From NCBI GenBank assembly GCA_963798775.1, contig CAWCUK010000001.1:1116001-1180000 (forward strand): a stretch of 64,000 bases of DNA. The letters are read 5' to 3'. The notes beneath the pieces are model-generated. The model did no database searches. It saw only the letters and a program-made list of their open reading frames with translations, and was not told where the DNA came from. Origin of the DNA: CAWCUK01 sp963798775 (GTDB taxonomy: Bacteria; Bacteroidota; Ignavibacteria; Ignavibacteriales; Ignavibacteriaceae). Below are positions 20,167 through 29,806 of the stretch, piece by piece. Both the position numbers and the translations under genes were made by a program. Position 1 is the stretch's first letter, and each line of letters starts with the position of its first letter.

Positions 20167-20844
20167 ATGTTTTTAATGGCAACAATTATAGTTCTAGCAT
20201 ATCTAATCGGTTCTATACCAACGAGTATAATTGTAAGTAAAGCGGTAAAAGGAATAGATATTAGAGAACACGGCAGCGGAAATGCCGGCGGAACAAATGT
20301 AATGCGTGTCCTCGGCTGGAAATATGGTGTATTAGTAATAATTCTTGATGCTTTAAAAGGTGTACTTGCCGTTGTTGTTGTTGCCAGGCTTCATTACGGT
20401 TCAATGCCGTTCCACAATTTAACTCCTTTTGATGATTTTACCCTTGTACAAATAATTGCGGGAATTTCTGCTGTAATAGGACATATATGGACAATATTTG
20501 CCGGTTTCAAAGGCGGCAAAGGGATAGCAACCGCGCTCGGCATGCTTCTTATGATTATCACAGTTGATCTTTTAATTGCGATTGGAGTATTTATTCTTGT
20601 TGTTTCAATTTCTCGTTATGTTTCCTTGGGTTCTATTTTAGCGGCAATTACAGTTCCTTTAGCTTTAATAATTAGAGAAAATCTTTTTAATGTTAATATT
20701 CCAAGTTACGGCACGTTGCTGCCGTTTGTCATTTTTGTATCGCTTTTGGTAATATACACACACCGGAAAAATGTTATTCGTTTAGTTAACGGAAACGAAA
20801 ACAAGGTCAATTTTTCCAAAAAGAAAAAAGCCTTAAATAATTAA
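20167..20844 (+). CDS. plsY: Glycerol-3-phosphate acyltransferase PlsY
   Basis: An integral membrane enzyme that moves an acyl group from acyl phosphate to glycerol 3-phosphate, the first step of phospholipid synthesis. The three PlsY motifs are visible: HGSGNAGGTNVMR, FKGGKGIATALG, and the later HRKNVIRL segment. AYLIGSIPTS near the N-terminus is also typical. Several hydrophobic helices span 225 residues. AAGGA six nucleotides before ATG 20167 supports this start. Its stop overlaps the ATG of gpsA (TAATGA), so substrate-making and substrate-using enzymes are translationally coupled. Confidence 0.95.
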   Translation: MFLMATIIVLAYLIGSIPTSIIVSKAVKGIDIREHGSGNAGGTNVMRVLGWKYGVLVIILDALKGVLAVVVVARLHYGSMPFHNLTPFDDFTLVQIIAGISAVIGHIWTIFAGFKGGKGIATALGMLLMIITVDLLIAIGVFILVVSISRYVSLGSILAAITVPLALIIRENLFNVNIPSYGTLLPFVIFVSLLVIYTHRKNVIRLVNGNENKVNFSKKKKALNN

Positions 20845-21839
20845 TGAAAATTTCTGTTTTAGGAGCGGGCGGCTGGGGCACAACCCTTGCTGTTTTACTG
20901 CATTTTAACGGCCATAATATAACCGTTTGGGAATATAAAAGCAGTTATGCAAAGCTGCTTAATAAGGAACGTGTAAATAATAAATATCTTCCCGGTATAA
21001 AAATACCCGATGAAATAATAATTACTCATGATTTAGATACTTGCTTGCATAATCAAGATATGATTATACTTGCTGTTCCCTCCCAGTTTTTACGCGGCGT
21101 TATTCAAAAGGCGGATTCTTCGGAAATAAAAAATTCTATTTTGGTAAGTGTCGCAAAAGGAATTGAAAAATATTCTCTTCTAACAATGTCTCAAATGGTA
21201 AAAGAAGTTCACCCTATGCTAGATGATTCACAAATTGGAGTTCTCTCCGGCCCAAGTCATGCCGAAGAAGTCAGTTTAAAATTTCCGACCGCGGTTGTTG
21301 CCGCATCTAAAAGTGAAGAAACTTCAAAATCTATTCAATCTGCTTTTATGACTCAATATTTTCGGGTTTACTCTTCCACCGATATACTCGGGGTTGAACT
21401 GGGAGGTGCATTTAAAAATGTTATTGCCATTGGAGCCGGAATAATTGACGGAGCAAAATTCGGTGACAATACAAAGGCGGCAATTATGACTAGAGGAATT
21501 GCCGAAATTTCCCGTTTGGGTGAAACAATGGGAGCACAGCCCGAAACCTTTGCGGGACTTTCCGGGATGGGTGATTTAATTGTAACATGCATGAGCAGAC
21601 ACAGCAGGAACCGGTTTGTCGGCGAAAAAATTGGCGCGGGACAAAAACTTAAAGATGTATTAAAAGCAATGAATATGGTTGCGGAAGGAGTTGAAACCAG
21701 CCGTTCCGCTAGTCAGCTGGCAAAAAGGCATAAAGTGGAAACTCCCATAACTACAGAAGTTTATAAAATACTTTTCGAAGATAAAGATCCGGTACAGGCT
21801 ACTAATGATTTAATGACCCGGGATATGAAAACCGAATAA
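20844..21839 (+). CDS. gpsA: NAD(P)-dependent glycerol-3-phosphate dehydrogenase
   Basis: Reduces dihydroxyacetone phosphate to sn-glycerol 3-phosphate, supplying PlsY. The Rossmann motif GAGGWGT is at residues 7-13. AVPSQFLRGV, the SGPSHAEEV motif, the catalytic-lysine region ELGGAFKNVIAIGAGI and the GLSGMGDL segment follow in order. The 331-residue length is normal. It overlaps plsY by 1 nt. The convergent MFS gene ends only one nucleotide beyond its stop. Confidence 0.97.
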   Translation: MKISVLGAGGWGTTLAVLLHFNGHNITVWEYKSSYAKLLNKERVNNKYLPGIKIPDEIIITHDLDTCLHNQDMIILAVPSQFLRGVIQKADSSEIKNSILVSVAKGIEKYSLLTMSQMVKEVHPMLDDSQIGVLSGPSHAEEVSLKFPTAVVAASKSEETSKSIQSAFMTQYFRVYSSTDILGVELGGAFKNVIAIGAGIIDGAKFGDNTKAAIMTRGIAEISRLGETMGAQPETFAGLSGMGDLIVTCMSRHSRNRFVGEKIGAGQKLKDVLKAMNMVAEGVETSRSASQLAKRHKVETPITTEVYKILFEDKDPVQATNDLMTRDMKTE

Positions 21840-21840
21840 A

Positions 21841-23181
21841 TCAATCTGACGGCGGCGAAGTTAACTGAGTAGCATTTTGAACTCCGTTAGCCACTTCATG
21901 AATAATTCCTAATTTCTCATAAATAGGATGAACAAAATTTTTTAAATACGGAAGTTTCCTATAAAAGAAAATTCCCGAAAAAAAACAAATAGTACCTCCC
22001 GAAGTCAATGCGAAAGTAGTTCCTAATAAACTTGCTAAACTTCCTGCAGCCAAATTTCCGAAAGGCGACATTCCTCTGAAAGCCATGGTATATAGACTCA
22101 TTACTCTACCCCTTTTATTTTCTTCAACAATTGTTTGAAGAAGAGTATTAGTTGATGCTATTTGAAGCATATTTCCTAAACCTGCTAAAGCCATAAAAAT
22201 TATTGAAATAACCAAACTTGTAGAAAATGAAAAAATTATTAAACTGGCGCCAAAAATAGTAACCGCGGCCGCAATAGTTTTGCCTAACCCTAAAACTGAT
22301 TGTTTATTTAAAAGATAAAACGCACCAAATAAAGCGCCCGAACCATAGGCGCTCATTAAAAATCCGAATGTTGATGAATTACCATGTAAAACATCTTTAG
22401 CCACAACGGGCGCTAATAAAGTTATTGAAGAGCTGAATAAACTTACGACAGCCAAAAGTCCCACCAGGTATTTAATCGGCGGCAAATTAAAAGCATAGGA
22501 GAAACCTTCGACAATTTCGGCAAAAATCTTTTTATCCTTTAGTTCTTTCTTTAGCGGAATAACTTTCATTCGGATTAATGAATAAACTACGGCCACATAA
22601 CTTAAACTATTAATTAAAAAACACCAGCCTTCCCCCAATGTAGCTATTAAAATTCCCGCTATTGAAGGTCCGATTAGCCTTGCGGCATTAACCATAGAAG
22701 AATTTAACGCGATTGCATTTCCAAGATCTTGCCGGTTATTGTCCAGCATTTCAACAACAAACGCTTGTCTAATAGGCATGTCAAGCGCGTTAATAATTCC
22801 TAAAAAAACGCTTAGAATTATTAAATGCCAAATTGTTACGGCATTCAAAAAAACTAAAAGTGATAAAACAAAAGCTTGTAAAAGTGCCAGTGCTTGAGTA
22901 ATAAGAAGTACTTTATGGCGGTCGATTCTATCAGCCAGAACGCCGGCGAACGGGGCTATTACGAACATAGGAATTTGTCCGGAAAATCCAACTATTCCAA
23001 GCATTAATGCCGAGTTTGTTAAAGAATATACAAGCCAAAGCATCGCAACTTGCTGAATCCAAGTTCCGACTAATGAAAGACTTTGACCGCCAACGAATAA
23101 TCTAAAGTTTTTATACTTCAGCGCCCGAAACATTAATTTTAATTTATTCTTCAATCCTGAGGGCGAATTTTGATTTTTCAT
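21841..23181 (-). CDS. MFS_3-type exporter (EntS-like)
   Basis: A polytopic membrane protein of about 446 residues. FRLFVGGQSLSLVGTWIQQVA followed by MLWLVYSLTNS is the characteristic start of the MFS_3 branch that includes the enterobactin exporter EntS, and GVLADRIDRHK is the loop 2-3 MFS motif. Twelve hydrophobic segments can be counted. The ATG at 23181 is preferred over the in-frame TTG nine bases upstream. Substrate is unknown and no siderophore genes are nearby. It lies 37 nt downstream of dgt on the same strand and converges on gpsA. Confidence 0.82.
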   Translation of the reverse strand: MKNQNSPSGLKNKLKLMFRALKYKNFRLFVGGQSLSLVGTWIQQVAMLWLVYSLTNSALMLGIVGFSGQIPMFVIAPFAGVLADRIDRHKVLLITQALALLQAFVLSLLVFLNAVTIWHLIILSVFLGIINALDMPIRQAFVVEMLDNNRQDLGNAIALNSSMVNAARLIGPSIAGILIATLGEGWCFLINSLSYVAVVYSLIRMKVIPLKKELKDKKIFAEIVEGFSYAFNLPPIKYLVGLLAVVSLFSSSITLLAPVVAKDVLHGNSSTFGFLMSAYGSGALFGAFYLLNKQSVLGLGKTIAAAVTIFGASLIIFSFSTSLVISIIFMALAGLGNMLQIASTNTLLQTIVEENKRGRVMSLYTMAFRGMSPFGNLAAGSLASLLGTTFALTSGGTICFFSGIFFYRKLPYLKNFVHPIYEKLGIIHEVANGVQNATQLTSPPSD

Positions 23182-23218
23182 CTTTAACAATATTTCTATT
23201 AATAAATCAGTTCCATAA

Positions 23219-24589
23219 TTATCTGCCCGGTAAAGATATTCCTTTTATTTTTCTGTATAAAGAAACTGCATACGAGTCGGTCATTCCGGAAACAAAATCT
23301 GTAATCTTTAATAATCTTGTATAAAGATCTTCATCTGCTTTTCCATCCGGCCTTAAAAACTGTTTCGGTAGAAGCTTTATAATTGTTTTTGTTTTCCATG
23401 AAGGTTTGCCGGATGCAAACTCATTAACAGCCGTAATAAAAGTATGGAGCAGTCCGCCAAGAACTTCATATCCTGCGGCTTCTCTTTCCACCACACTTTT
23501 ATAAGAATAAATTTCATCTTTAGATATTTTTTTTATTTCTTCTAAAGAATGACCAAAAGGAATTATTGAAATTAGATCTTTGTAGAATTTTCCATCCATA
23601 ATTTCTTTTTCATTATCTAAAAAAACATCGGCAAGTTTATTTACAATTTCATTAATTGCTTTAGCGCGAAGATATCCAATTTTATCGTTGTTATCTCTTC
23701 CGTTGTAAGAATTTAATTTATCGCGATCGACCAATGGGTAAAGTAATGCTTCGGTTTCCGCAAATGAAATTAAACCCAAACGAAAACCATCCTCTAAATC
23801 CATTATACGGTAACAAATATCATCTGCTGCCTCAACTAAAAATGCCAAAGGATGCCTGCTCCACCACAATAAATTTTTATCTTTTCTTTTTATCAGCCCT
23901 GTTTCTTTTGCTACCTCAATAAATAAATCTTTTTCCGATTGAAAAAATCCGAACTTGCTATAGAGTTTTTTCTTAATGGAAGGAATGTTTGTATCATCGG
24001 GTGTATAAGATTCTTTTGGATATTTTGTAAAAGCAGCCAAAGTTGCGCAAGTTAACCGTAAACCTCCTCTAATATTGGGATTCTGAAGTTTAGTAATAAT
24101 TCTAAATCCTTGGGCATTTCCTTCAAATTTTATAAAATCATTCCACTTTTTCAGATCATTAATTTCATCACAACAAAGTGCGCCTTCTCCTTTTTAAAAT
24201 ATTCGGCTATGGCATCTTCGCCGGAATGCCCGAAAGGCGGATTGCCAATATCATGCGCAAGACAAGCAGCCGCGACTATTTCGCCAAAATGGAATTGCGT
24301 AAATTCATTTTGTAATTCTTTATGGCGCGCTGATTATTCTGCTGCCTACTAAGTTTCCCAATGATCTTCCTACACAAGAAACTTCTAAACTGTGTGTTAA
24401 TCTTGTATGAACAAAATCACTTTCAGGCAAAGGGAAAACTTGAGTTTTATCCTGCAGCCTTCTAAACGCTGAACTAAAAACTATGCGATCAAAATCTCTT
24501 TGAAAGCGGCTTCTGCCGTCCTCTGGATTTATATGTAAATTCTTATCTTCGTTTAACCAAGTATTGGATAATAATTTTTTCCACTCCAA
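23219..24589 (-). CDS. dgt: Deoxyguanosinetriphosphate triphosphohydrolase-like protein (two frameshifts)
   Basis: An HD-domain enzyme of the dGTPase family, which cleaves dNTPs to deoxynucleoside and triphosphate. The N-terminal part gives RSRFQRDFDRIVFSSAFRRL and THSLEV (first His ligand). The middle, in another frame, gives AAACLAHDIGNPPFGHSGED (HD pair). The C-terminal part, in a third frame, begins INDLKKWNDFIKFEGNAQGF. The frames join if one extra base is removed near 24324 and one base added in the CC run at 24189-24190, giving 457 codons, a family-typical length. Neither lesion removes a conserved motif, so a working gene behind sequence errors is likely. It diverges from recG. Confidence 0.9.
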
Positions 24590-24651
24590 CTTAACTTTCC
24601 TTCAATCATTATTTTTACGATTTAAATTTAACAAAGATAAAACCAAAAGAC

Positions 24652-24665
24652 TTACAATATTGTAA
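24652..24665. promoter_or_regulatory. 14-bp perfect palindrome in the dgt-recG divergent promoter region
   Basis: TTACAATATTGTAA is a perfect palindrome 30 nt before the recG start codon. A minus-strand TATCTTTG (TAnnTTTG) at 24632-24639 could be the -7 box of dgt. The palindrome would suit a dimeric repressor, but no regulator gene is adjacent. Confidence 0.35.
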
Positions 24666-24694
24666 TTTCTGTAACCATAGATTATTTTTATCCT

Positions 24695-26905
24695 ATGATT
24701 TCGGCAAAAGAAAAAATATTAGAACAATCGATTCAATTTCTTAAATCCATTGGCCCCAAACGTGCGGAAACATTTAAGAAAATCGGGATTAATACAATCA
24801 GAGATATCCTTTTTTATTTTCCTTCCAAACATCTTGATAGAACAACAATTATTACCGCGCAAAAAGCTTATGGTTATATTTTAAATGGATACGAAGGTGA
24901 ATTAACAATAATCGGGAAGGTTGAAGATAAGGAAACGATAAGATTCGGCAGAAAAGAAATTTTTAAAGTTCAAATGCGGAATTCATCCGGCTTTTTTGAA
25001 TGTGTCTGGTTTCAAGGAATTAAATATTTTACGAATCTCTTTAACAAAGGAGAAATTTTTGCCGTCTCCGGGAAACCTACTATTTCAAAATATGGAAAAC
25101 TTCAATTTACTCATCCGGATTTTGATAAAATAACCGAAGAGGAATCTCATAGTTTTATTAATACAGGAAAAATTATTCCTTTTTATAGAATTCCAAAAGA
25201 ACTTAAAGCAAAACATATCGGTGATTTCAGCTTAAGAAAAATTATTTCCGGTGCGGCAGAAAATTATGCCGATTATCTTGAAGAAACTTTAAGTGCTGAA
25301 ATTATAGCGAAAAATAATTTAATGGGAATAGCCGAAGCAGTTAAAAATTATCATTTTCCGCAGGATAAAGAAAAATTTAATGAGGCCATTTTAAGATTCA
25401 AATTTGAAGAAATCTTCTTCTTAGAAGTTTTGGTGGCACTTAAAAAACATAATTTTAAAATTAATTTAAAAGGACATTCTCTGCCGGTTAAATCTCATTT
25501 AATTCATGATTTTTTAGATTCTCTTCCCTTTCAGCTAACAAAAGCACAACTAAAAGTATTAAGCGAGATAAAAAAAGATATGTCTGATGCCGCGCCCATG
25601 AACCGGCTGCTTCAAGGAGATGTTGGAAGCGGCAAAACAATTGTGGCTCTAATTGCTATGCTTATTGCTGTTGATAACGGTTTTCAAGCAGCGCTTATGG
25701 CTCCCACAGAAATATTAGCTGACCAGCACGCGAAGAATATTTCCAGAATGATGCATAAACTTTCCGAAAAACATAAAGACAAAAATGTTAAAGTAAGTTT
25801 GTTAATCGGCGGACAAAAAAAATCAGAAAAAGATAAAAATTTACAGGATATAGAATTAAACGAAGCCGATATAATTATAGGAACTCACGCTTTATTTGAA
25901 GAGAAAGTAAAATTTAAAAATTTAGGTTTAATAATTGTAGATGAGCAGCATCGATTCGGAGTTGCACAAAGAGCTACTTTACAAAGCAAAGGAATAACTC
26001 CGGATGTGATTGTAATGAGCGCAACCCCTATTCCAAGAACCTTATCAATGACTGTATACGGTGATTTAGATGTTTCCGTTATTAATGAAATGCCTAAAAA
26101 CAGGAAGAAAATAAAAACAGTTTTAAGAGGTGAGAATAAACTTCCGGAAATTTATAAATTTATAATCGACAAACAGAAAGAAGGGATTCAATCTTTTATT
26201 GTTTACCCTTTGGTTGAAGAATCTGAAAAACTGGAACTTAAAGCCGCGCAGACACATTACAATGAACTAAAAGAAACTTATTTAAAGGATTTGAATGTGG
26301 GATTGATTCATGGAAGAATGTCTTGGCAGGAAAAAGAAGAAGTAATGGTTTTATTTCTCGCAAAAAAATTTGATGTATTAATTGCTACAACTGTTATAGA
26401 AGTCGGAATTGATATTCCGGACGCGAATATAATTTTAATAAATGATGCTCATCGTTTTGGATTATCGCAGCTTCATCAATTAAGAGGAAGAGTCGGAAGA
26501 AGCGATAAACAAGCCTACTGTATTCTTATAACAAAAGATGAGTTTGCCGCGTATACAAAGCGAAATGAAATATCACTTGAATATTTATCATCTTCGCAGA
26601 TAGAAAAATATAAATCGTCAATTCGTATGCAGTCGATGGTTAAATATTCAGATGGATTTAAACTTGCCGAAGTTGATTTGAAACTTAGAGGGCCGGGAGA
26701 TATTTTCGGAACTAAACAAAGCGGGTTTCCCGAACTAAAGCATATTGATATAACAAAAGATGTAAATATAGTTATGCAAGCTAAACAAGAGGCTTTCAGG
26801 CTTATTGAGGAGGATCCGCGTTTAGAAAAAAATGAGAATAAAATTATTAGAATTAATTTAATTAATCATTACTCGGAAAATTTAAAATACGCTAAAATAG
26901 CTTAA
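24695..26905 (+). CDS. recG: ATP-dependent DNA helicase RecG
   Basis: A superfamily 2 helicase that reverses stalled replication forks and processes Holliday junctions. The N-terminal wedge/OB-fold domain spans about residues 60-250. The helicase core has Q-motif-like FQLTKAQ (279-285), Walker A GDVGSGKT (308-315), DEQH box in IVDEQHRFGVAQR, motif III MSATPIPRTL, and late motifs LIATTVIEVGIDIPDA and HQLRGRVGRS. The C-terminal LRGPGDIFGTKQSG completes the RecG signature. The 736 residues are slightly long for the family because of a longer N-terminus. No frameshift was found in it. Confidence 0.97.
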   Translation: MISAKEKILEQSIQFLKSIGPKRAETFKKIGINTIRDILFYFPSKHLDRTTIITAQKAYGYILNGYEGELTIIGKVEDKETIRFGRKEIFKVQMRNSSGFFECVWFQGIKYFTNLFNKGEIFAVSGKPTISKYGKLQFTHPDFDKITEEESHSFINTGKIIPFYRIPKELKAKHIGDFSLRKIISGAAENYADYLEETLSAEIIAKNNLMGIAEAVKNYHFPQDKEKFNEAILRFKFEEIFFLEVLVALKKHNFKINLKGHSLPVKSHLIHDFLDSLPFQLTKAQLKVLSEIKKDMSDAAPMNRLLQGDVGSGKTIVALIAMLIAVDNGFQAALMAPTEILADQHAKNISRMMHKLSEKHKDKNVKVSLLIGGQKKSEKDKNLQDIELNEADIIIGTHALFEEKVKFKNLGLIIVDEQHRFGVAQRATLQSKGITPDVIVMSATPIPRTLSMTVYGDLDVSVINEMPKNRKKIKTVLRGENKLPEIYKFIIDKQKEGIQSFIVYPLVEESEKLELKAAQTHYNELKETYLKDLNVGLIHGRMSWQEKEEVMVLFLAKKFDVLIATTVIEVGIDIPDANIILINDAHRFGLSQLHQLRGRVGRSDKQAYCILITKDEFAAYTKRNEISLEYLSSSQIEKYKSSIRMQSMVKYSDGFKLAEVDLKLRGPGDIFGTKQSGFPELKHIDITKDVNIVMQAKQEAFRLIEEDPRLEKNENKIIRINLINHYSENLKYAKIA

Positions 26906-27232
26906 GCATTATTTCAATCCATCCATTTTTATCTTCAACATCATTTTTATAAAAATATTTCTTCAATAATTAAAAATATTTTTTATTAAGTAGCTGTTAT
27001 GCTATTGCTTAATTGTAATATTTAATTATAATTTTCATTCGTAAAAAAAATTTGTTTTGTTGTTATAATTTTTATAATGATGTAGATCAAAAAAAAGTAA
27101 TTTCTTAAGTATATTTAATGAAATTATTGATAAAGCATTTATAAAATTATTGACTTAAAATTTTTAATAGTTATATTTGCTAAAAAAATTTATAAAGGAG
27201 AAATTATTTTATCTTCTTTCTTTAATGCAAGA
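26906..27232. other. AT-rich intergenic region holding the promoter of the ATP-grasp cassette
   Basis: About 330 nt, strongly A+T rich, without a credible gene. Its right part contains the promoter listed separately and a leader of about 50 nt. A GGAG at 27197-27200 is 32 nt ahead of the likely TTG start and is too far to serve it. Confidence 0.6.
27150..27179 (+). promoter_or_regulatory. Bacteroidota-type promoter of the ATP-grasp/GNAT/KamA cassette
   Basis: TTG at 27150-27152 (within TTGAC) and a perfect TATATTTG at 27172-27179 are 19 nt apart, the expected spacing for the TTG / TAnnTTTG promoter. No other comparable site lies between here and the end of the cassette, so the four genes probably form one transcript. 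Confidence 0.65.
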
Positions 27233-28286
27233 TTGAAAGTTGCATTAACTTTCAATGTAAAACCTGAAAGTGAAACTTTCCCCGAAAAACTATCCCCTAT
27301 TCAAAATGAAGCGCAAGTACAGCCGGAAACCGCCGTTGATACTTATGCCGAGTGGGATACTTGGGATACAATTAATGCTGTTAAAGAAGCTATAGAATGT
27401 TTTCATGATGTTATTTTGATTGAAGCCGACTACACGGCTTTAAAAAATTAAAAGAAGAAAAACCCGATATTGTCTTTAATATTGCCGAAGGTTTTAACGG
27501 AGTAAGCAGAGAAGCACAAATACCAAGTATACTTGATATGCTGCAAATACCTTACACGGGTTCCGATCCTTTAACTTTGGCTACTTGTCTTGATAAAGCA
27601 AGAACAAAAGAAATTTTATCATATTATAAAATTCCTAATCCTAATTTTATAATTGCAAATAGTGTAACAAAAGCATTAGAAGCAGATCTAAAATTCCCCC
27701 TTATTGTTAAACCTACTTTCGAAGGTTCAAGTAAAGGAATTTTTTCTTCTTCATTCGTAAGAAACAAAGAGGAACTTAAGAATGAAGCAGAAAGAATATT
27801 AATGAATATAATCAGCCGGCTTTGATAGAAGAATTTTTACCCGGAAGAGAATTTACCGTTGCGGTTATAGGTAATGATGATGAAGCCGAAGCGCTTCCCA
27901 TAGTTGAAATTAATTATAACGATTTTCCTGAAGGTTTTATTCCGATTTATTCCTATGAAGCAAAATGGATTTTAGATACAAAAGAAAATCCGCTTGATGT
28001 TTTTTCTTGTCCCGCTCGTATTGATTCAAAACTTGAACAGCAAATTAAACAAACTGTTTTGGATACTTACCACGTTTTACGATGTAAAGATTGGAGCCGG
28101 ATAGATGTAAGGCTGGATGAGAATAATGTTCCGAATATTATTGAAGTAAACCCTTTGCCCGGAATATTACCGAACCCGGAAGAAAATTCATGTTTCCCCA
28201 AAGCCGCAAGATCAGCAGGGTTAAATTACACTGAAATGATAAATAAAGTTCTTTTTGTTGCAGCTAAAAGACATAAACTTATATGA
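27233..28286 (+). CDS. ATP-grasp ligase 1, D-alanine-D-alanine ligase family (two frameshifts)
   Basis: Pieces in three frames join to one D-Ala-D-Ala-ligase-like enzyme when an A is restored in the run 27442-27447 (ALKKLKEEKPDIVFN) and another near 27799 (ILNEYNQPALIEEF). This gives about 352 codons. N-terminal domain: VALTFNVKPE, NIAEGFNG and IPYTGSDPLT. Central ATP-grasp: DKARTKEIL, FPLIVKPTFEGSSKGI and EEFLPGREFTVAVIG. C-terminal metal-binding part: SRIDVRLDENN and IIEVNPLPG. The TTG start at 27233 places KVALT where homologues begin, although no ribosome site is seen. The stop overlaps the next ATG. Substrates are unlikely to be plain D-alanine, given a second paralogue and an aminomutase in the same unit. 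Confidence 0.85.
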
Positions 28287-29344
28287 AGACATACGCAAAA
28301 ATTTTAATTTGTTACAATTCACCCGTCAGTATTTTTTCCGTTTATAATGGAAAACCTTCCGAAGAAGGCGTGGTGATAAATGATCTTTCCGAAAGCGGAT
28401 TTTCAAAAGAACTTAAAAAAATCCAAAAACATCTTCAGAAAAATTTTACAAATGTAAAAACTTTAGCAGTAGACCGGGATTTAGAAACTGTTATCAAAAA
28501 AATAAATGCCTTCGCTCCGCATGCCATTTTTAATTTTGTTGAATCTATTGACGGAGTAGCATCGTATGAATATTGTATGGCCGGAGTTTTTGAACTTTTA
28601 GGTTTTCCTTTTACCGGCAATATTCCTTCATGCCTTGGTAATTGTTTAAATAAAGCACGTACAAAAAATATTCTCCGCTCCTTTGGAATTAGTACTCCAA
28701 ATTCAATTTCTGTAAAACCTTCCGATAAAATCGCTGAGAAAAATTTCAGTTTAGGGTTTCCTGTTATACTTAAACTTTTAAATGAAGATGCAAGTATAGG
28801 AATTTCAGAATTTTCTGTTGTTCATAATTTGAAAGCATTAAGAGAACAGTTAAAATTTTTAAGGGATATATACAAACAAGAGATTATAATAGAAGAATAT
28901 ATTGACGGACGTGAAATAAATGTCGCGGTTTTAGGAGACAAAGTTCTCCCGGTTTCGGAAATAAAGTTTAACGGCTTACCGGAAGATCTTCCGAAGATTG
29001 TTACATATGACGGCAAATGGATGGAAGACAGCATCTATTTTGATCATACCACTCCCGAATGTCCGGCTAAATTAAGTAAAAAAACTAAGAAAAAAATTGA
29101 AAAAATCGCTCTTCTTTCTTTCGAAGCCTTAAACTGCCGAGATTACGCGAGAGTAGATATGAGACTAGATAAAGATGAAAACCCTTATGTAATTGAAGTG
29201 AATCCGAATCCGGATATTTCACGTGATTCCGGATTTGCAAGAGCTGCCGCAGCAGCGGGTATAAATTATTCAGTTTTACTAAAAACAATCGCAGAATTTG
29301 CGTTATCAAGAAGGAAAAATGATACGAAAGTTAAAGCAAGCTGA
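28283..29344 (+). CDS. ATP-grasp ligase 2, D-alanine-D-alanine ligase family
   Basis: An intact 353-residue paralogue of the preceding gene, starting at ATGA over its stop, so translation is coupled. Order of motifs: AIFNFVESIDG and FPFTGNIPS in the N-terminal domain; NKARTKNILRSFGI and FPVILKLLNEDASIGI in the ATP-grasp; IIEEYIDGREINVAVLG; and YARVDMRLDKDENPYVIEVNPNPD for metal and ATP binding. The two ligases share the GREFTVAV/GREINVAV type core but differ in the N-terminal domain, which suggests different acceptor substrates. It overlaps the acetyltransferase gene by 26 nt. It is probably a carboxylate-amine ligase that forms a peptide-like bond; the substrate is unknown. Confidence 0.85.
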   Translation: MKTYAKILICYNSPVSIFSVYNGKPSEEGVVINDLSESGFSKELKKIQKHLQKNFTNVKTLAVDRDLETVIKKINAFAPHAIFNFVESIDGVASYEYCMAGVFELLGFPFTGNIPSCLGNCLNKARTKNILRSFGISTPNSISVKPSDKIAEKNFSLGFPVILKLLNEDASIGISEFSVVHNLKALREQLKFLRDIYKQEIIIEEYIDGREINVAVLGDKVLPVSEIKFNGLPEDLPKIVTYDGKWMEDSIYFDHTTPECPAKLSKKTKKKIEKIALLSFEALNCRDYARVDMRLDKDENPYVIEVNPNPDISRDSGFARAAAAAGINYSVLLKTIAEFALSRRKNDTKVKAS

Positions 29345-29804
29345 TTCGGTTCAGATAGAAAAATTTTTAAATAAAATACCACTGTTTACTGAAAAGGAAG
29401 TTAAGGTAGCAATGGAATTAGTAAACATTGCGGCTTCAAATCCCACACAAACAGATTATAATATTTACGTTTATTCTGTTAATGAAAAAGTTTTGGGATA
29501 TCACTGCATCGGTAAACGCCCTTTGACAGACGCTGTTTACGATCTTTATTGGATTGTTGCCGATCCTGAATCTGAAATAAAAGGAATTGGCGCAAGTCTT
29601 ATTAAACATGCGGAAGATTTTATGGCCGGAGAAAACGGAAGATGGATCTTAGCGGAAACTTCATCCAAAGAAAGCTATACAGGTACAAGAAATTTTTATT
29701 TGCGCAACAACTTCACAATCATCTCCCAGATAAATGATTTTTATAAATTGGGTGATCACCTAATAGTTTTTGGGAAGTATTTTAGTAACAAATCAGAGGA
29801 TTAG
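29319..29804 (+). CDS. GNAT-family N-acetyltransferase of the KamA cassette
   Basis: A 161-residue protein with a GNAT fold. The acetyl-CoA-binding segment is around IKGIGASLIKHAEDFM (RxxGxG/A-like), preceded by the beta-4 strand YDLYWIVADPE. ATG 29319 is chosen because AAGGAA stands just before it; an in-frame TTG further upstream lacks such a site. The gene overlaps ligase 2 and ends 2 nt before the aminomutase. Known precedent: AblB acetylates beta-lysine made by AblA (lysine 2,3-aminomutase). This gene could do the same or acetylate the ligase product. Direct similarity to AblB is not obvious by eye. Confidence 0.75.
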   Translation: MIRKLKQADSVQIEKFLNKIPLFTEKEVKVAMELVNIAASNPTQTDYNIYVYSVNEKVLGYHCIGKRPLTDAVYDLYWIVADPESEIKGIGASLIKHAEDFMAGENGRWILAETSSKESYTGTRNFYLRNNFTIISQINDFYKLGDHLIVFGKYFSNKSED

Positions 29805-29806
29805 TT

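Noticed and set aside
27203..27232. ATT start at 27206 for the first ATP-grasp gene, with GGAG upstream
   Set aside because: ATT is a very rare start, and the N-terminus of the family fits the TTG at 27233 better; left open as a possible further sequence error.
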